Source: an uncultured Bacteroidia bacterium (GTDB lineage Bacteria; Bacteroidota; Bacteroidia; Bacteroidales; UBA932). From it: DNA of 64,000 bases. Numbering within the stretch: position 1 is the first letter of the stretch; every line of letters starts with the position of its first letter. The notes under the pieces are model-generated. The model saw nothing but the letters and a program-made list of their open reading frames with translations, was not told the origin of the DNA and made no database searches. Positions 25,697-34,664 of the stretch are shown here, one piece after another. Location of the stretch: the NCBI GenBank assembly GCA_902774145.1, contig CACYHC010000007.1:1-64000 (forward strand), in the 5' to 3' direction. The position numbers and the translations under genes were made by a program.

Positions 25697-26826
25697 TGGA
25701 AGGAACGGCGACCGCCATACGCCTGAACCCTTTCAAGGGGGCCGACGGCCCGCAGGGCGTTCCCGTGCCCTGGAGCCCCTGGGGGCGTATGCTTCCGGAG
25801 CGCCCGGTCTTTACCCTCGACCCGCTCCTGCACGCGGGCTGCTATTATGTGCAGGATTCTTCGGCGATGTTCCCCGCCCACCTGCTGCGTACGCAGTTGC
25901 CGGCTTTCGAGGCGCCCGTGCGGGTGCTGGACCTCTGTGCGGCGCCGGGCGGGAAGACGACGGATATCGCCGCGTCCCTGCGGGAGCGCTTTCCCGAGGG
26001 CTTTCTGCTCGTCTCCAATGAGGTTATCCGCCAGCGCGCGGCCGTCCTTTGCGACAATGTGGCGCTCTGGGGCGATCCGGATGTCGTGGTGATCAGCGCC
26101 GACCCGGCGGCCTTTGCGCAACTGGGCGGCTTTTTCGATATCATCGTCGCGGACGTGCCCTGCAGCGGCGAGGGGATGTTCCGCAAGGACCCCCGTGCCG
26201 TGCAGGAGTGGAGTCCCGCCGTGGTGGAACTCTGCGCCGCCCGCCAGAAGCGCATCCTTTCCGATGTCTGGCCGGCCCTGCGCGAAGGCGGCCTGCTCCT
26301 GTACTCCACCTGTACCTACGAAGAGGCCGAGAACGACGCCAACCTGGAATGGGCGGCGCGGGAACTGGGCGGGGAAATCCTCGCCCCGGGGGAGGAATTC
26401 GGCCTGCCGCGCACCCGTTGCGGCCATTTGCTCAAGGCGGGCGACGTCCCCGGCGAGGGGCAGTGGGCGGGTTTGCTTCGCAAAACCTCCGCCGCGCCGA
26501 AGTCGGCCCGGCGGGAGGCGCTTTCCCGCCTCCGCCCCCTGCGTGACGGCGTCCAGAAGGGCGAAAAGAAGGGAAACGACTTCGTCCCCTCGCCGGACTA
26601 TGCGCTCAGTTACGGCTATGCGCACGAATGGCCCGAGGTGGAGGTGGACCTGAAAACCGCCCTGCGTTTCCTGCACCGCGACAGTTTCCCGCTCGAAGGG
26701 GCGGCGCCGGGCTACAACCTGCTCACCTACCGCAGCCACCCCCTGGGTTTCGTGAAAAACCTGGGGAAGCGTTGCAATAACCTGCATCCCGCCTCGCGGC
26801 GTATCCTGATGAATCTTCCGTTATGA
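25696..26826 (+). CDS. RsmB/RsmF-type RNA m5C methyltransferase
   Basis: The 376-residue protein is a NOL1/NOP2/Sun-family enzyme that methylates cytosine in rRNA or tRNA with SAM. Motif I LDLCAAPGGKTT is at about residues 80-91, the first catalytic-site motif VADVPCSGEG at about 151-160 and the nucleophile motif YSTCTY at about 202-207. The C-terminal 100 residues form a PUA-like RNA-binding end as in RsmF. The N-terminal leader found in longer homologues is short. The exact target base is not known. Confidence 0.9.
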   Translation: MEGTATAIRLNPFKGADGPQGVPVPWSPWGRMLPERPVFTLDPLLHAGCYYVQDSSAMFPAHLLRTQLPAFEAPVRVLDLCAAPGGKTTDIAASLRERFPEGFLLVSNEVIRQRAAVLCDNVALWGDPDVVVISADPAAFAQLGGFFDIIVADVPCSGEGMFRKDPRAVQEWSPAVVELCAARQKRILSDVWPALREGGLLLYSTCTYEEAENDANLEWAARELGGEILAPGEEFGLPRTRCGHLLKAGDVPGEGQWAGLLRKTSAAPKSARREALSRLRPLRDGVQKGEKKGNDFVPSPDYALSYGYAHEWPEVEVDLKTALRFLHRDSFPLEGAAPGYNLLTYRSHPLGFVKNLGKRCNNLHPASRRILMNLPL

Positions 26827-27743
26827 AAAGAGTCCTGCTTGTCCTGATGGGGGCGCTGCTTGCCCTCCAACCTATTTCCGCCCAGCTCAGCAGTGCGGAA
26901 TATAAAGAGAAATATGACCGTCAGGTGCGCGCGGTGGGCTATGCCGGCCTGGGCGTGGAAACCATTCTGGAGCGCTGGGGAAATGTGCATCCCGACGACC
27001 CGGATATGCTCGAAGGCCGCTTTTTCTTCGACCTCACGCGGGCCCGGAGCACGAAAATGCTCCGCTCGCCCAAAGCGAAGTATATGGGACGCGAGCCGGT
27101 GATGACCCTCAAGGATTCCACCGGAACGCCGGTCTATTTCTATGAAGAGGAGTTTTACGCCGATTCGCTCTTTGCCTGCGCGATCCGTCATCTCGACCGC
27201 GCGGCGGCCCTCCGTCCGGAGGAATTCCTCTACCGTTCGCATCTGCTCAATGCGCTGATTGCCAAGGAGAAGGAGGAGCCGGTGCTCTCCGTGGAGGAAC
27301 TCGACGCACTGATCGGCCACGACAAGGCCACCCATCCCAAGTGGACCTTCCGGGGCCAGGCCACCGAGCCGGAATTTTTCGCGGACGTGGTGCAGGACTA
27401 CTGCCGGCTGTATTATGACATCGGGACGCCGAAGAGTTATGCCGCGATGCGCCGCATCTCCGAGCGGATGATCAAACTCTATCCCGCCCGTATGGAGTTC
27501 CAGACCAATATGGGCGCCTACTGGCGGACGGCGGAGAACAACCCCAAAAAGGCCCTTGCCGTTTACAAGAAGGTGCTCGCCAAGGACAAGGACAATTACC
27601 AGGCGGCCAAAAACGGCTTCCTGACGGCCCGCAGTATCGGTGAGGGGAAAATGCAGAAAACCTGCCTGGAGACCCTGGTCCGGGTGAGTCCGCAGGAATC
27701 CGAACGCCTTTCCGCCGAGGCGTTGCTCAAATCGTTCCAGTAA
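26823..27743 (+). CDS. Exported TPR-like protein of unknown function
   Basis: The 306-residue protein has a signal peptide (cleavage after PISA, about residue 20) and helical repeats in its C-terminal half that resemble tetratricopeptide repeats (NPKKALAVYKKVLAKDKDN, about 242-260). It is probably periplasmic. It overlaps the methylase and the permease genes by four and one bases, so it belongs to that transcript. No partner is known. Confidence 0.7.
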   Translation: MKRVLLVLMGALLALQPISAQLSSAEYKEKYDRQVRAVGYAGLGVETILERWGNVHPDDPDMLEGRFFFDLTRARSTKMLRSPKAKYMGREPVMTLKDSTGTPVYFYEEEFYADSLFACAIRHLDRAAALRPEEFLYRSHLLNALIAKEKEEPVLSVEELDALIGHDKATHPKWTFRGQATEPEFFADVVQDYCRLYYDIGTPKSYAAMRRISERMIKLYPARMEFQTNMGAYWRTAENNPKKALAVYKKVLAKDKDNYQAAKNGFLTARSIGEGKMQKTCLETLVRVSPQESERLSAEALLKSFQ

Positions 27744-28897
27744 TGCCGGGGTCCGCCTTCATCGCGCGTTCCCTGCGCAGCGGGGAGGGACTGGCGACGG
27801 CGCTCGTCGCCCTGTCCTTTTTTATCGTCATCATCGCCTTTGCCGTAGCGGGCGGGTTCCGCAGGGAAATTTATGCGGGCATCCGGGCGGTGAGCGGAGA
27901 TATCCTGCTTGAGCCGGCGGGCTTCGACTATCCCGGCGGCGGGGAACCGGTGGCGCGGCTTCCGGAACTCGAAGCGCGCATCTCCGGCATCGACGGGATC
28001 CGGGAAGTCCGGCCCTTCGTGAGCCGCGGCGGCATTGTCCGCCGGGAAGGGAATATCCAGGGGGTGATTGTGAAGGGGGTTGCCGATTCGTCGCTTGCGT
28101 CCCTGCACGCGCGGATTCCGTCCCGGCTTTGCAGCCTGCTGGGCTTTTCCGAAGGCGAAAAAATGACCGTCTGGTTCATCGGGGACCCCGTGCAGGCGCG
28201 CAACTTTACCGTGGAGGCGCGCTATGACGCGGTGGCATCGACGGATGAAAACCTGACCGTGCTGGTGCCGCTCGCCGATATGCAGCGGCTTTGCGGCTGG
28301 GGGGCGGACAGCGTTTCCGCCTATGAACTGTGCGTGGCGGACAAATTCGCGTCCCGCGCGCTGCTGCGTGACAAGGCGGCGCAGGTGGGACTGGCGACCG
28401 TCGGCGTCGGGGACGAACCGCTTTTCGCCGTATCGGCGCCGGACCGCTATCCCCAGGTCTTCGACTGGCTGGACCTGGTGGATTCGAACGTGCTGGTCAT
28501 CCTCTTGCTGATGATGCTTGTCGCGGGCTTCAATATGGTCTCTTCGATGCTCATCCTGATGTTCCGCAACCTTTCGACAATCGGAATGCTCAAGACGATG
28601 GGAATGACCTCCAGGGACGTCTCCGCGGTGTTCCTGCGGCGCGCTTCCCGCATTGCGCTGCGGGGGATGTTGCTCGGCGATGCGGCGGCGCTGCTTTTCT
28701 GCGCGCTGCAGCACGCGACGCACTTCCTGAAGCTGAATCCGCAGAATTATTATGTTGCCTGGGTGCCCGTCAGCGTGAATCCCGTGATGCCGCTGCTGAC
28801 GAATCTGGCCGTCTATGCGGCAATCCTGCTCTTTACCCTGCTCCCGTGCCTCTTTATTGCGCGGGTGGATCCGGCACGGACCGTTCGTCGGGATTAG
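27743..28897 (+). CDS. LolE/FtsX-type ABC transporter permease
   Basis: The 384-residue protein has the MacB/FtsX permease plan: a first membrane helix (about 20-42), a periplasmic domain of about 210 residues, then three helices in the C-terminal 130 residues, with the NMVSSMLILMFRNLSTIGMLKTMGM coupling segment (quoted as NLSTIGMLKTMGM). Homologues release lipoproteins from the inner membrane to LolA. No ATPase gene is adjacent. The 3' end overlaps the convergent MltF-like gene by 44 bases. Confidence 0.85.
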   Translation: MPGSAFIARSLRSGEGLATALVALSFFIVIIAFAVAGGFRREIYAGIRAVSGDILLEPAGFDYPGGGEPVARLPELEARISGIDGIREVRPFVSRGGIVRREGNIQGVIVKGVADSSLASLHARIPSRLCSLLGFSEGEKMTVWFIGDPVQARNFTVEARYDAVASTDENLTVLVPLADMQRLCGWGADSVSAYELCVADKFASRALLRDKAAQVGLATVGVGDEPLFAVSAPDRYPQVFDWLDLVDSNVLVILLLMMLVAGFNMVSSMLILMFRNLSTIGMLKTMGMTSRDVSAVFLRRASRIALRGMLLGDAAALLFCALQHATHFLKLNPQNYYVAWVPVSVNPVMPLLTNLAVYAAILLFTLLPCLFIARVDPARTVRRD

Positions 28898-29921
28898 GGC
28901 AGATGCGCCGCAGTTCGTTGTAAATCGACTTGGTCCGCCGCACATACTGCACCGTTTCGCCGTATCCGATGTGCTTGACCCCGAGCGAGTCCGCGAGGTA
29001 GAGGCTGTCGCGTCCCATTTGCGGCAACAGCGCCGCCACCTCCTCCCAGTTGGACGCGTCCGCTCCGTGCAGGGCGGCGTAGCGGATATAACTGCGCACC
29101 CGGTTCCCGCCGGCGTTGTAGGCGGCCAGCACGAAATCCAGATTGCCGAAGCCGCGTTTGAGTTCGGAAAGCAGCCGCGCGCCCGCTTCGATGTTCTTGT
29201 CCGGGTCGATGAGGTCGTCGATGCCGTAGCGCCGGCCGGTCACGGGCATAATCTGCATGATGCCCTGCGCTCCCTTGGGGGATTTCGTATCGATCCGCCA
29301 GTGCGATTCCTGCCAGCCCACGGCCGCCAGCAACCGCCAGTCCATCCCGATGCGCTCGCCCCACGCGCGGAACTGTTCGTCGTAGGGGGAAAGCCACGCC
29401 GATTCCGTCTGCCGCTTCCAGGGATTGAGGACTTTCATAAAACGCCGGTGCGCCGATGCGAAATCCTGTGCGGCAATCCAGCGGTTCAGGGCGCGCAGTT
29501 CCATCCGGGCGCCGCTGCGGACATACCAGACGCAGATGCTGTCCAGAGGCTGCGTGGCGGCCAGCCCTTCCAGGGGCGGCAGGGCATCCACGCAGGGGAA
29601 AGCCACCAGGTCCACCGAGCCTTCGATGAGGGAATCGAGATAATTCTCCCGCTTGTCGGCGATGCGGATGTGCACCGGAATGCGGGCGCTCTGGCTCCAT
29701 TCGGAGAACATCCACCAGGTATAACCGTACACGAGTCCTTTGGAGGTATGCACCGGACCGCCGAAGTCGATTACGCATTCCAGGTGCTTGCGCCCCGTTT
29801 CCCGCAGGAATTCCAGCGGCGATCCGTCCGTGCCGCCCTTGCGGGGGCTGAATACCAGCGCGGCGGCAATCAGCAGCAGCGTAGTGGCAAAGGCAATGCG
29901 CTCGACGGGCTTCGCTTTCAT
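28854..29921 (-). CDS. MltF-like lytic transglycosylase
   Basis: The 355-residue protein has an N-terminal membrane anchor or signal (about 9-24), a solute-binding-protein-like domain (about 45-180) and a C-terminal SLT domain with the catalytic Glu in GWQESHW (about residue 205), SPKGAQGIMQIMP (about 212-224) and AAYNAGGNRV (about 264-273). The order is that of MltF, which cleaves peptidoglycan and is regulated by its front domain. The SBP part is short. Two bases separate it from the porin gene upstream. Confidence 0.9.
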   Translation of the reverse strand: MKAKPVERIAFATTLLLIAAALVFSPRKGGTDGSPLEFLRETGRKHLECVIDFGGPVHTSKGLVYGYTWWMFSEWSQSARIPVHIRIADKRENYLDSLIEGSVDLVAFPCVDALPPLEGLAATQPLDSICVWYVRSGARMELRALNRWIAAQDFASAHRRFMKVLNPWKRQTESAWLSPYDEQFRAWGERIGMDWRLLAAVGWQESHWRIDTKSPKGAQGIMQIMPVTGRRYGIDDLIDPDKNIEAGARLLSELKRGFGNLDFVLAAYNAGGNRVRSYIRYAALHGADASNWEEVAALLPQMGRDSLYLADSLGVKHIGYGETVQYVRRTKSIYNELRRICPNPDERSVPDPPAQ

Positions 29922-29923
29922 CG

Positions 29924-32518
29924 CTATTCAGTTCCTGCGCCGGCGGAACGGGCTCCGTGGCCGGTGCTGGCATTGCGGTGCGGCTGGATGTAGAAGGGCC
30001 AGAACACGCCAAATTTAATGGATTGCTGCGTGCCGATGTAATGGTCGGCGGTGAAGTAGTCTTTTTGCCGGAGCGGCCATCCCCGGGTGAAATTCTCCCA
30101 TTTGACGAAGATGCAGGCCCGCTTCCACTGGATATTGAGGAAGAGGTCGAAGATGGGACCGTTCGTGTATTTGTTTTCGTTCTGGTTGTGGAATACGCCC
30201 AGGACGGGATTCCAGGCGGGTGCGTACCAGGGCGTGTTGCACCAGGCGTTGATGCCGATCTGCATCTCCATGACGGTGTGCGTCTTGGTGGCGTCGCGCT
30301 GGACGACAAACTGCCCGAACCAGCGGAGATTGCCGGCCACCATCGGCAGCGGCACCACGTCCTGGTTCGACGACAACTGGAACAGGATGCGGTTGTCCAG
30401 GTGCAGGAAGCGGGCGATGACGAATTCCTTGCGCAGCGAGGCCTTGATGATGCTCATCGCCGGGGCGTACTGGCGGATGATGCCGTCCGTGTCGTAGTAC
30501 AGGGTGTTCGCCAGCAGGGCATAGCCCGCCGATGCGCTGAGTTTCCAGTGCGGGATGTCCAGCTGCAGTTCCGCCTTGGTGAGCGAGGATTTGCCGAAAG
30601 CGTTGTCCCAGTGGAAGGCGCTGCTGCCCAGGTGCTGCTGGTAGTAGTCGGGGGCGCGCAGCGAGGTCTCGGCGTGCAGGCCGATGGTCAGGGGACTGTA
30701 ACGGGCGCGGCGGAAGGGGAAGAAGCGCATCTGGGCGTTGGCTTCCACCGAGAAGTCCGAGAAGTTGTAGCCCGCGAGGACGTAGTCCGCCTTGGCGTCC
30801 CAGTTCACCTTCCGGAAGAGGGTGCCTTCGACGCCGGCATAGATGTATAAGGAGTTGTCGAAGTGCTTGGCCGGGCGGGTAGCGCAGCTGTCGTAATACT
30901 GCATCAGGCGGTCGCCGATGCCTACGTTGAGTTTCGAGACCGCGCCGTCCTCGCGCCAGGGCTGCAGTTTGAGGAAAATCTTGTTGTCCAGTTTCATTAC
31001 CCGCATCGAATCGCCGGGGGTGGTGAGGATGTCCCCCTGCGTAATGTACTTGCGGGTGTAGGTGGACCATTCCGTAGAGTGGCCGATGAAGGCGGTGGTG
31101 ATGTTTTTGTCGAGCGAGTCGGCGGCGTAATGGAAGGTGGTGTCCCGCTTGGCCTTGATGCGGTTGATGAAATCGAAGGGGATGCGGAGCTCCTGGTCCA
31201 GGAAGGCGGTATGCTTGACAATCTTGGACTGGGCCTGGGGAAGGTTGACCGGGATTTCCCGGACTTCCACCGTGGTATCCCGCACCCACATGTTGTCTTT
31301 GACGCCGCCGTTCTCGCCGCGGCTGACCATATTATAAATATAGCCGGTGTGCGCGAGGTATTTTTTGCCCGTATAGTTGACGGCCGCGTGGAAATTCTTG
31401 TTGATGGTCTTTTCGTTCTCCAGCATACCGCCGCCGCCGTAGCGGTCGTAGCAGAGGCTGAAGTTCAGCGACGGCAGGATGTTCTGTGTGGTGAAGATGT
31501 GGAGGTTGTCGGATTCCTTTTCGTCTTCGGCGAGCAGGGTGCCCCAGTAGGCGAGTTCCGTATAAGGGGTTTTGGTGTTGAAATGCCGCAGGTTGCGCGG
31601 ATCCTTGGCCCAGGGCTCCTGCGCCTCGTAGAAGGATACGCCCTCGCGGCTGCCCCGCAGGAAGAAATCGTAGTATTGCAGCGGGGAACCGGGTACGCCC
31701 AGCCAGTTCGCGTTGACATCCTTGCGCAGGAAGGGATAGTCGTAGAAATAGTGGTTGTAACTGGTGTCCAGCGGGTGGAAGTGCATTTTCTGGAAGGCGT
31801 CGTCCAGGGTCCAGGTGATGATGCGCTTGTAGTAGAGCGAATCCGGGACGGCGAAGGTCTCCAGGATGCGCGGGGTGTTCTGGGTGATGGAGTCGCGGAT
31901 GCCCTTGCGGATTTCCTTTTCCTTGCGCACGGAGTCCATGACCTTCATCTTGGCGAGTTCCCGCTGCTCGATGTCGTATTTCTTGCGGGCCTGCTTGTCC
32001 AGGGAGTTGTACCAGGCGAGGAAGGCCAGGCGGGCGGCGACGGCGGAATCGGCGTAATAGATGGAATCCAGTTTGTGGAGGATGGCGGAATCCCCGCGGG
32101 CGGCGAGCGTGTCACCCCCCTGGAGGTATTCCGCGATGGATTTGCGCAGGGTGTCGCGCGTCAGTTGATGGGTCAGGGAATCTACCAGGGCGATGTAGTA
32201 GCGGTAGCGGAACGGGTCGGTCCAGCGCAGGGAATCGGGAATTTTGATGGTGTCCCGCGCGAGGATGACGGGGACGGTGTCCAGCATTCCGCTGCCGATG
32301 CTGTCCAGTCCGGCCAGCAGGCTGTCGGCGATAGCCGTGTGCTCGAAGTCCCCGCTGCGGCGCTTTTTGTAGCCGTCATTGATGTAAATGACCGTATCGG
32401 TGGCCTCGGACCAGCTTTCGACGCTGTAGGTATGCACGGAGGGTTCGAATCCGAAGACGCCGGCGATGGTCGCTCCCACCACCGCCGCCGGAAATAATAT
32501 CCTCCCTGCCAGCCTCAT
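29924..32518 (-). CDS. Putative outer-membrane porin (Porin_10 family)
   Basis: The 864-residue protein has a signal peptide-like start, an unusually charged region of about 190 residues, and then a long beta-barrel with alternating aromatic strands and phrases typical of the Bacteroidota 'putative porin' family (NILPSLNFSLCYDRYGGGGML, quoted as LPSLNFSLCYDRYGGGG, and the long run of barrel strands to the end). It is probably a general or substrate-specific channel of the outer membrane. The last 15 residues are polar and do not end in the usual aromatic residue. Confidence 0.85.
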   Translation of the reverse strand: MRLAGRILFPAAVVGATIAGVFGFEPSVHTYSVESWSEATDTVIYINDGYKKRRSGDFEHTAIADSLLAGLDSIGSGMLDTVPVILARDTIKIPDSLRWTDPFRYRYYIALVDSLTHQLTRDTLRKSIAEYLQGGDTLAARGDSAILHKLDSIYYADSAVAARLAFLAWYNSLDKQARKKYDIEQRELAKMKVMDSVRKEKEIRKGIRDSITQNTPRILETFAVPDSLYYKRIITWTLDDAFQKMHFHPLDTSYNHYFYDYPFLRKDVNANWLGVPGSPLQYYDFFLRGSREGVSFYEAQEPWAKDPRNLRHFNTKTPYTELAYWGTLLAEDEKESDNLHIFTTQNILPSLNFSLCYDRYGGGGMLENEKTINKNFHAAVNYTGKKYLAHTGYIYNMVSRGENGGVKDNMWVRDTTVEVREIPVNLPQAQSKIVKHTAFLDQELRIPFDFINRIKAKRDTTFHYAADSLDKNITTAFIGHSTEWSTYTRKYITQGDILTTPGDSMRVMKLDNKIFLKLQPWREDGAVSKLNVGIGDRLMQYYDSCATRPAKHFDNSLYIYAGVEGTLFRKVNWDAKADYVLAGYNFSDFSVEANAQMRFFPFRRARYSPLTIGLHAETSLRAPDYYQQHLGSSAFHWDNAFGKSSLTKAELQLDIPHWKLSASAGYALLANTLYYDTDGIIRQYAPAMSIIKASLRKEFVIARFLHLDNRILFQLSSNQDVVPLPMVAGNLRWFGQFVVQRDATKTHTVMEMQIGINAWCNTPWYAPAWNPVLGVFHNQNENKYTNGPIFDLFLNIQWKRACIFVKWENFTRGWPLRQKDYFTADHYIGTQQSIKFGVFWPFYIQPHRNASTGHGARSAGAGTE

Positions 32519-32522
32519 TGAG

Positions 32523-32810
32523 TTATTCTACGATAAAGACGTCGTCTCCCTTCTGGGCAAAATGATATTTCTCGCGGGCGAATTTTTCGAGCGAGTCTTT
32601 GTCGGACGTAAGAAAACGGATACTGTCCTCAAGCAGGCGGTTTCCCTCTTCGAGCGCCTCGATCTGCGCCTGCTGGGACCGAATCTCCATGCCCGCCTGG
32701 ATCCAGCGGACGAGGTTGTCCCGCTTCAGGAAGAGGAAGAGCAGGGCCAGGGCGGTCAGGACGGCGGCATAGCGCCAGAAGGAACGCCGTATGTCTTTAT
32801 TCTTTTCCAT
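32523..32810 (-). CDS. FtsB/DivIC-like septum formation initiator
   Basis: The 95-residue protein has a short cytoplasmic start, one membrane helix (about 13-28), a coiled coil (about 38-65) and a C-terminal segment LEKFAREKYHFAQKGDDVFIVE (quoted as FAREKYHFAQKGDDVF) that is characteristic of FtsB/DivIC. It should help form the FtsQLB-type divisome core. The porin gene starts four bases downstream. Confidence 0.85.
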   Translation of the reverse strand: MEKNKDIRRSFWRYAAVLTALALLFLFLKRDNLVRWIQAGMEIRSQQAQIEALEEGNRLLEDSIRFLTSDKDSLEKFAREKYHFAQKGDDVFIVE

Positions 32811-32817
32811 ATTTCGA

Positions 32818-32835
32818 CAAAAATAACTAAATTTG
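32818..32835. promoter_or_regulatory. Back-to-back -7 elements between ftsB-like and nucleotidyltransferase genes
   Basis: CAAAAATA (32818-32825) reads TATTTTTG on the minus strand toward the ftsB-like gene, and TAAATTTG (32828-32835) reads toward the nucleotidyltransferase. Both fit TAnnTTTG. Confidence 0.55.
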
Positions 32836-32863
32836 TGGAGTTAATCCAATAAATGCGAAATTT

Positions 32864-33796
32864 ATGAAACCTACGCTTCTTGTTCTTGCCGCCGGTATGG
32901 GTAGCCGCTATGGCGGACTCAAACAGATGGACGGACTCGGCCCCTCCGGGGAAACCATTATCGACTATTCCATTTACGATGCGGTCCAGGCCGGTTTCGG
33001 CAAGGTGGTGTACATTGTCCGGGAGTATTTCCTGGAGGCTTTCAAGGAGACGGTGGCAAAGAAATACGGTCACGTCAAATGTGTGGACGGGAGCCCGCTC
33101 GAATTCTGCTTCGTCACCCAGGAACTCAATAAAATTCCCGCCGGTTTCACCCTCAACCCGGAGCGTGAGAAACCCTGGGGTACCGCCCACGCCGTGCTGA
33201 TGGCGAAGGACGTGATTCACGAGCCCTTTGCCGTCATCAACGGGGATGACTTTTACGGAAAAGAGTCTTTCAAGATTCTGGGCGACTGGCTGCGGGCGCA
33301 CGCGCAGAGCAAGGGCGAGTACTGCCTGGTCGGCTTTGCACTGGAAAATACCCTCAGTGAATCCGGGTCCGTGTCGCGCGGCATCTGCCATTATGATGAA
33401 CAGGGCCGCCTGACCAGCGTCGTGGAGCACCTGAACATCGCCGCGGTGGAAAGCGGAGCCGTCGAAGGCGACAATTCCGTCACCGGAGAGCACGTAGGCC
33501 TCGACGGGAAGGCCCTCTGCTCAATGAATATGTGGGGATTCACCCCCGATTACTTCGAGAAGAGCGAGAAGATTTTCGAGGGCTTTCTCGAGAAGAACAT
33601 CAATGAACTCAAGAAGGAGTTCTACATTCCCTTCGCCATCGACGTGATGATCAAGGAACAGACCGCCGTGACGAGCGTGCTGGCTACGCCTTCCCGCTGG
33701 TTCGGCGTCACTTACAAGGAAGACCGTCCCGGCGTCGTCGCGAAGTTCGCCGAACTCGCCGCCAAGGGCGTTTATCCTACGCCGCTGTATGAGTAG
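32864..33796 (+). CDS. Sugar-phosphate nucleotidyltransferase
   Basis: The 310-residue protein has the NTP-transferase signature LAAGMGSRYGGLKQ (residues about 7-20), the metal-binding Asp in INGDDFYG (about 124-131) and the GTAHAVLMAK segment (about 106-115). It should make an NDP-sugar from a sugar 1-phosphate. Similar proteins include MurU-like and dTDP-glucose-type enzymes. The sugar cannot be told from the sequence. Its end overlaps the CPBP gene by eight bases. Confidence 0.85.
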   Translation: MKPTLLVLAAGMGSRYGGLKQMDGLGPSGETIIDYSIYDAVQAGFGKVVYIVREYFLEAFKETVAKKYGHVKCVDGSPLEFCFVTQELNKIPAGFTLNPEREKPWGTAHAVLMAKDVIHEPFAVINGDDFYGKESFKILGDWLRAHAQSKGEYCLVGFALENTLSESGSVSRGICHYDEQGRLTSVVEHLNIAAVESGAVEGDNSVTGEHVGLDGKALCSMNMWGFTPDYFEKSEKIFEGFLEKNINELKKEFYIPFAIDVMIKEQTAVTSVLATPSRWFGVTYKEDRPGVVAKFAELAAKGVYPTPLYE

Positions 33797-34664
33797 CCGC
33801 CGCCGGGGAAACTTCGGCCTGCTGCGGAATTTCCGCTATTACTATCCTTCCTGGGGCGGAGTGGTGGCTTTGCTTGCCTCCCTGCTGGCCGGCGCGCTGG
33901 TGGGCTTTGCCATCCAGTATTACCTGAGTGAATGGCTGGGGGCGTACACCACGCTCGTCTCCTATGTCGCCCTGTTCGTTCCGGCGATGTGCTTTGCTTC
34001 GTCGCGCAGCGGGCAATATGAAATGGTGCTGGACGGCTACAAGCTCAGCAGTTCCCATTTCCGCCCGGTCGGGGCGTCGACAGCCATAGCGGCCGCCGTG
34101 CTGGCCACCATCGCCGCGGGTTTTGTGCTGGATCCGCTGATGCTCCTTCTCCCGCCGATGCCGGACTGGCTTCAGAAGGCCCTGGAAGAGGTGGTGAAGG
34201 GAAATTTCCTGGTGAATTTCCTCTGTGTCTGCGTGGCCGCGCCTTTCTTTGAGGAGTGGCTGTGCCGGGGTATGGTGCTCCGCGGGCTGCTTTGCAACGA
34301 TGTGAATCCGCGCGTGGCGATTCCCGTCTCCGCGTTCTTCTTTGCCCTGATTCACCTGAATCCCTGGCAGGCGCTGCCCGCCTTCGTCATCGGCTGCCTG
34401 ATGGGCTGGGTGTATTTCCGGACCGGTTCGCTGTACCTGACGATGCTGATGCATTTCGTCAACAACGGGTTGGCGCTTATGGCCTCCCGTATCCCCGGGC
34501 TGGAAAATATGACTTCCTGGTCCGAAGTGATGCCCACTGTGGTGTATGTCCTTGTGGTGGTGCTCGCCGCCGTCCTGCTCTATGGCTGCATCTGGATTTT
34601 ATCGAAAATCCGGCTCCGCGCCCACTGGGGCAATATCGACAAGGTACACAGCCTGTTCCGCTAG
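33789..34664 (+). CDS. CPBP-family intramembrane metalloprotease
   Basis: The 291-residue protein has about seven membrane helices and the three motifs of the CAAX-protease/bacteriocin-processing family: EEWLCRG (about 156-162), FALIHLNPWQ (about 183-192) and MLMHFVNN (about 219-226). These supply the Glu, Glu/Arg and His residues of the metal site. Its target is unknown; known roles of the family include prenyl-protein cleavage, signal processing and bacteriocin immunity. The final bases overlap the convergent DoxX-like gene by four. Confidence 0.88.
   Translation: MSSRRRGNFGLLRNFRYYYPSWGGVVALLASLLAGALVGFAIQYYLSEWLGAYTTLVSYVALFVPAMCFASSRSGQYEMVLDGYKLSSSHFRPVGASTAIAAAVLATIAAGFVLDPLMLLLPPMPDWLQKALEEVVKGNFLVNFLCVCVAAPFFEEWLCRGMVLRGLLCNDVNPRVAIPVSAFFFALIHLNPWQALPAFVIGCLMGWVYFRTGSLYLTMLMHFVNNGLALMASRIPGLENMTSWSEVMPTVVYVLVVVLAAVLLYGCIWILSKIRLRAHWGNIDKVHSLFR

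Noticed and set aside
28894..30309. A 471-codon minus-strand frame over the MltF-like and porin genes
   Set aside because: It overlaps two well-supported proteins in another frame and has no recognisable content.
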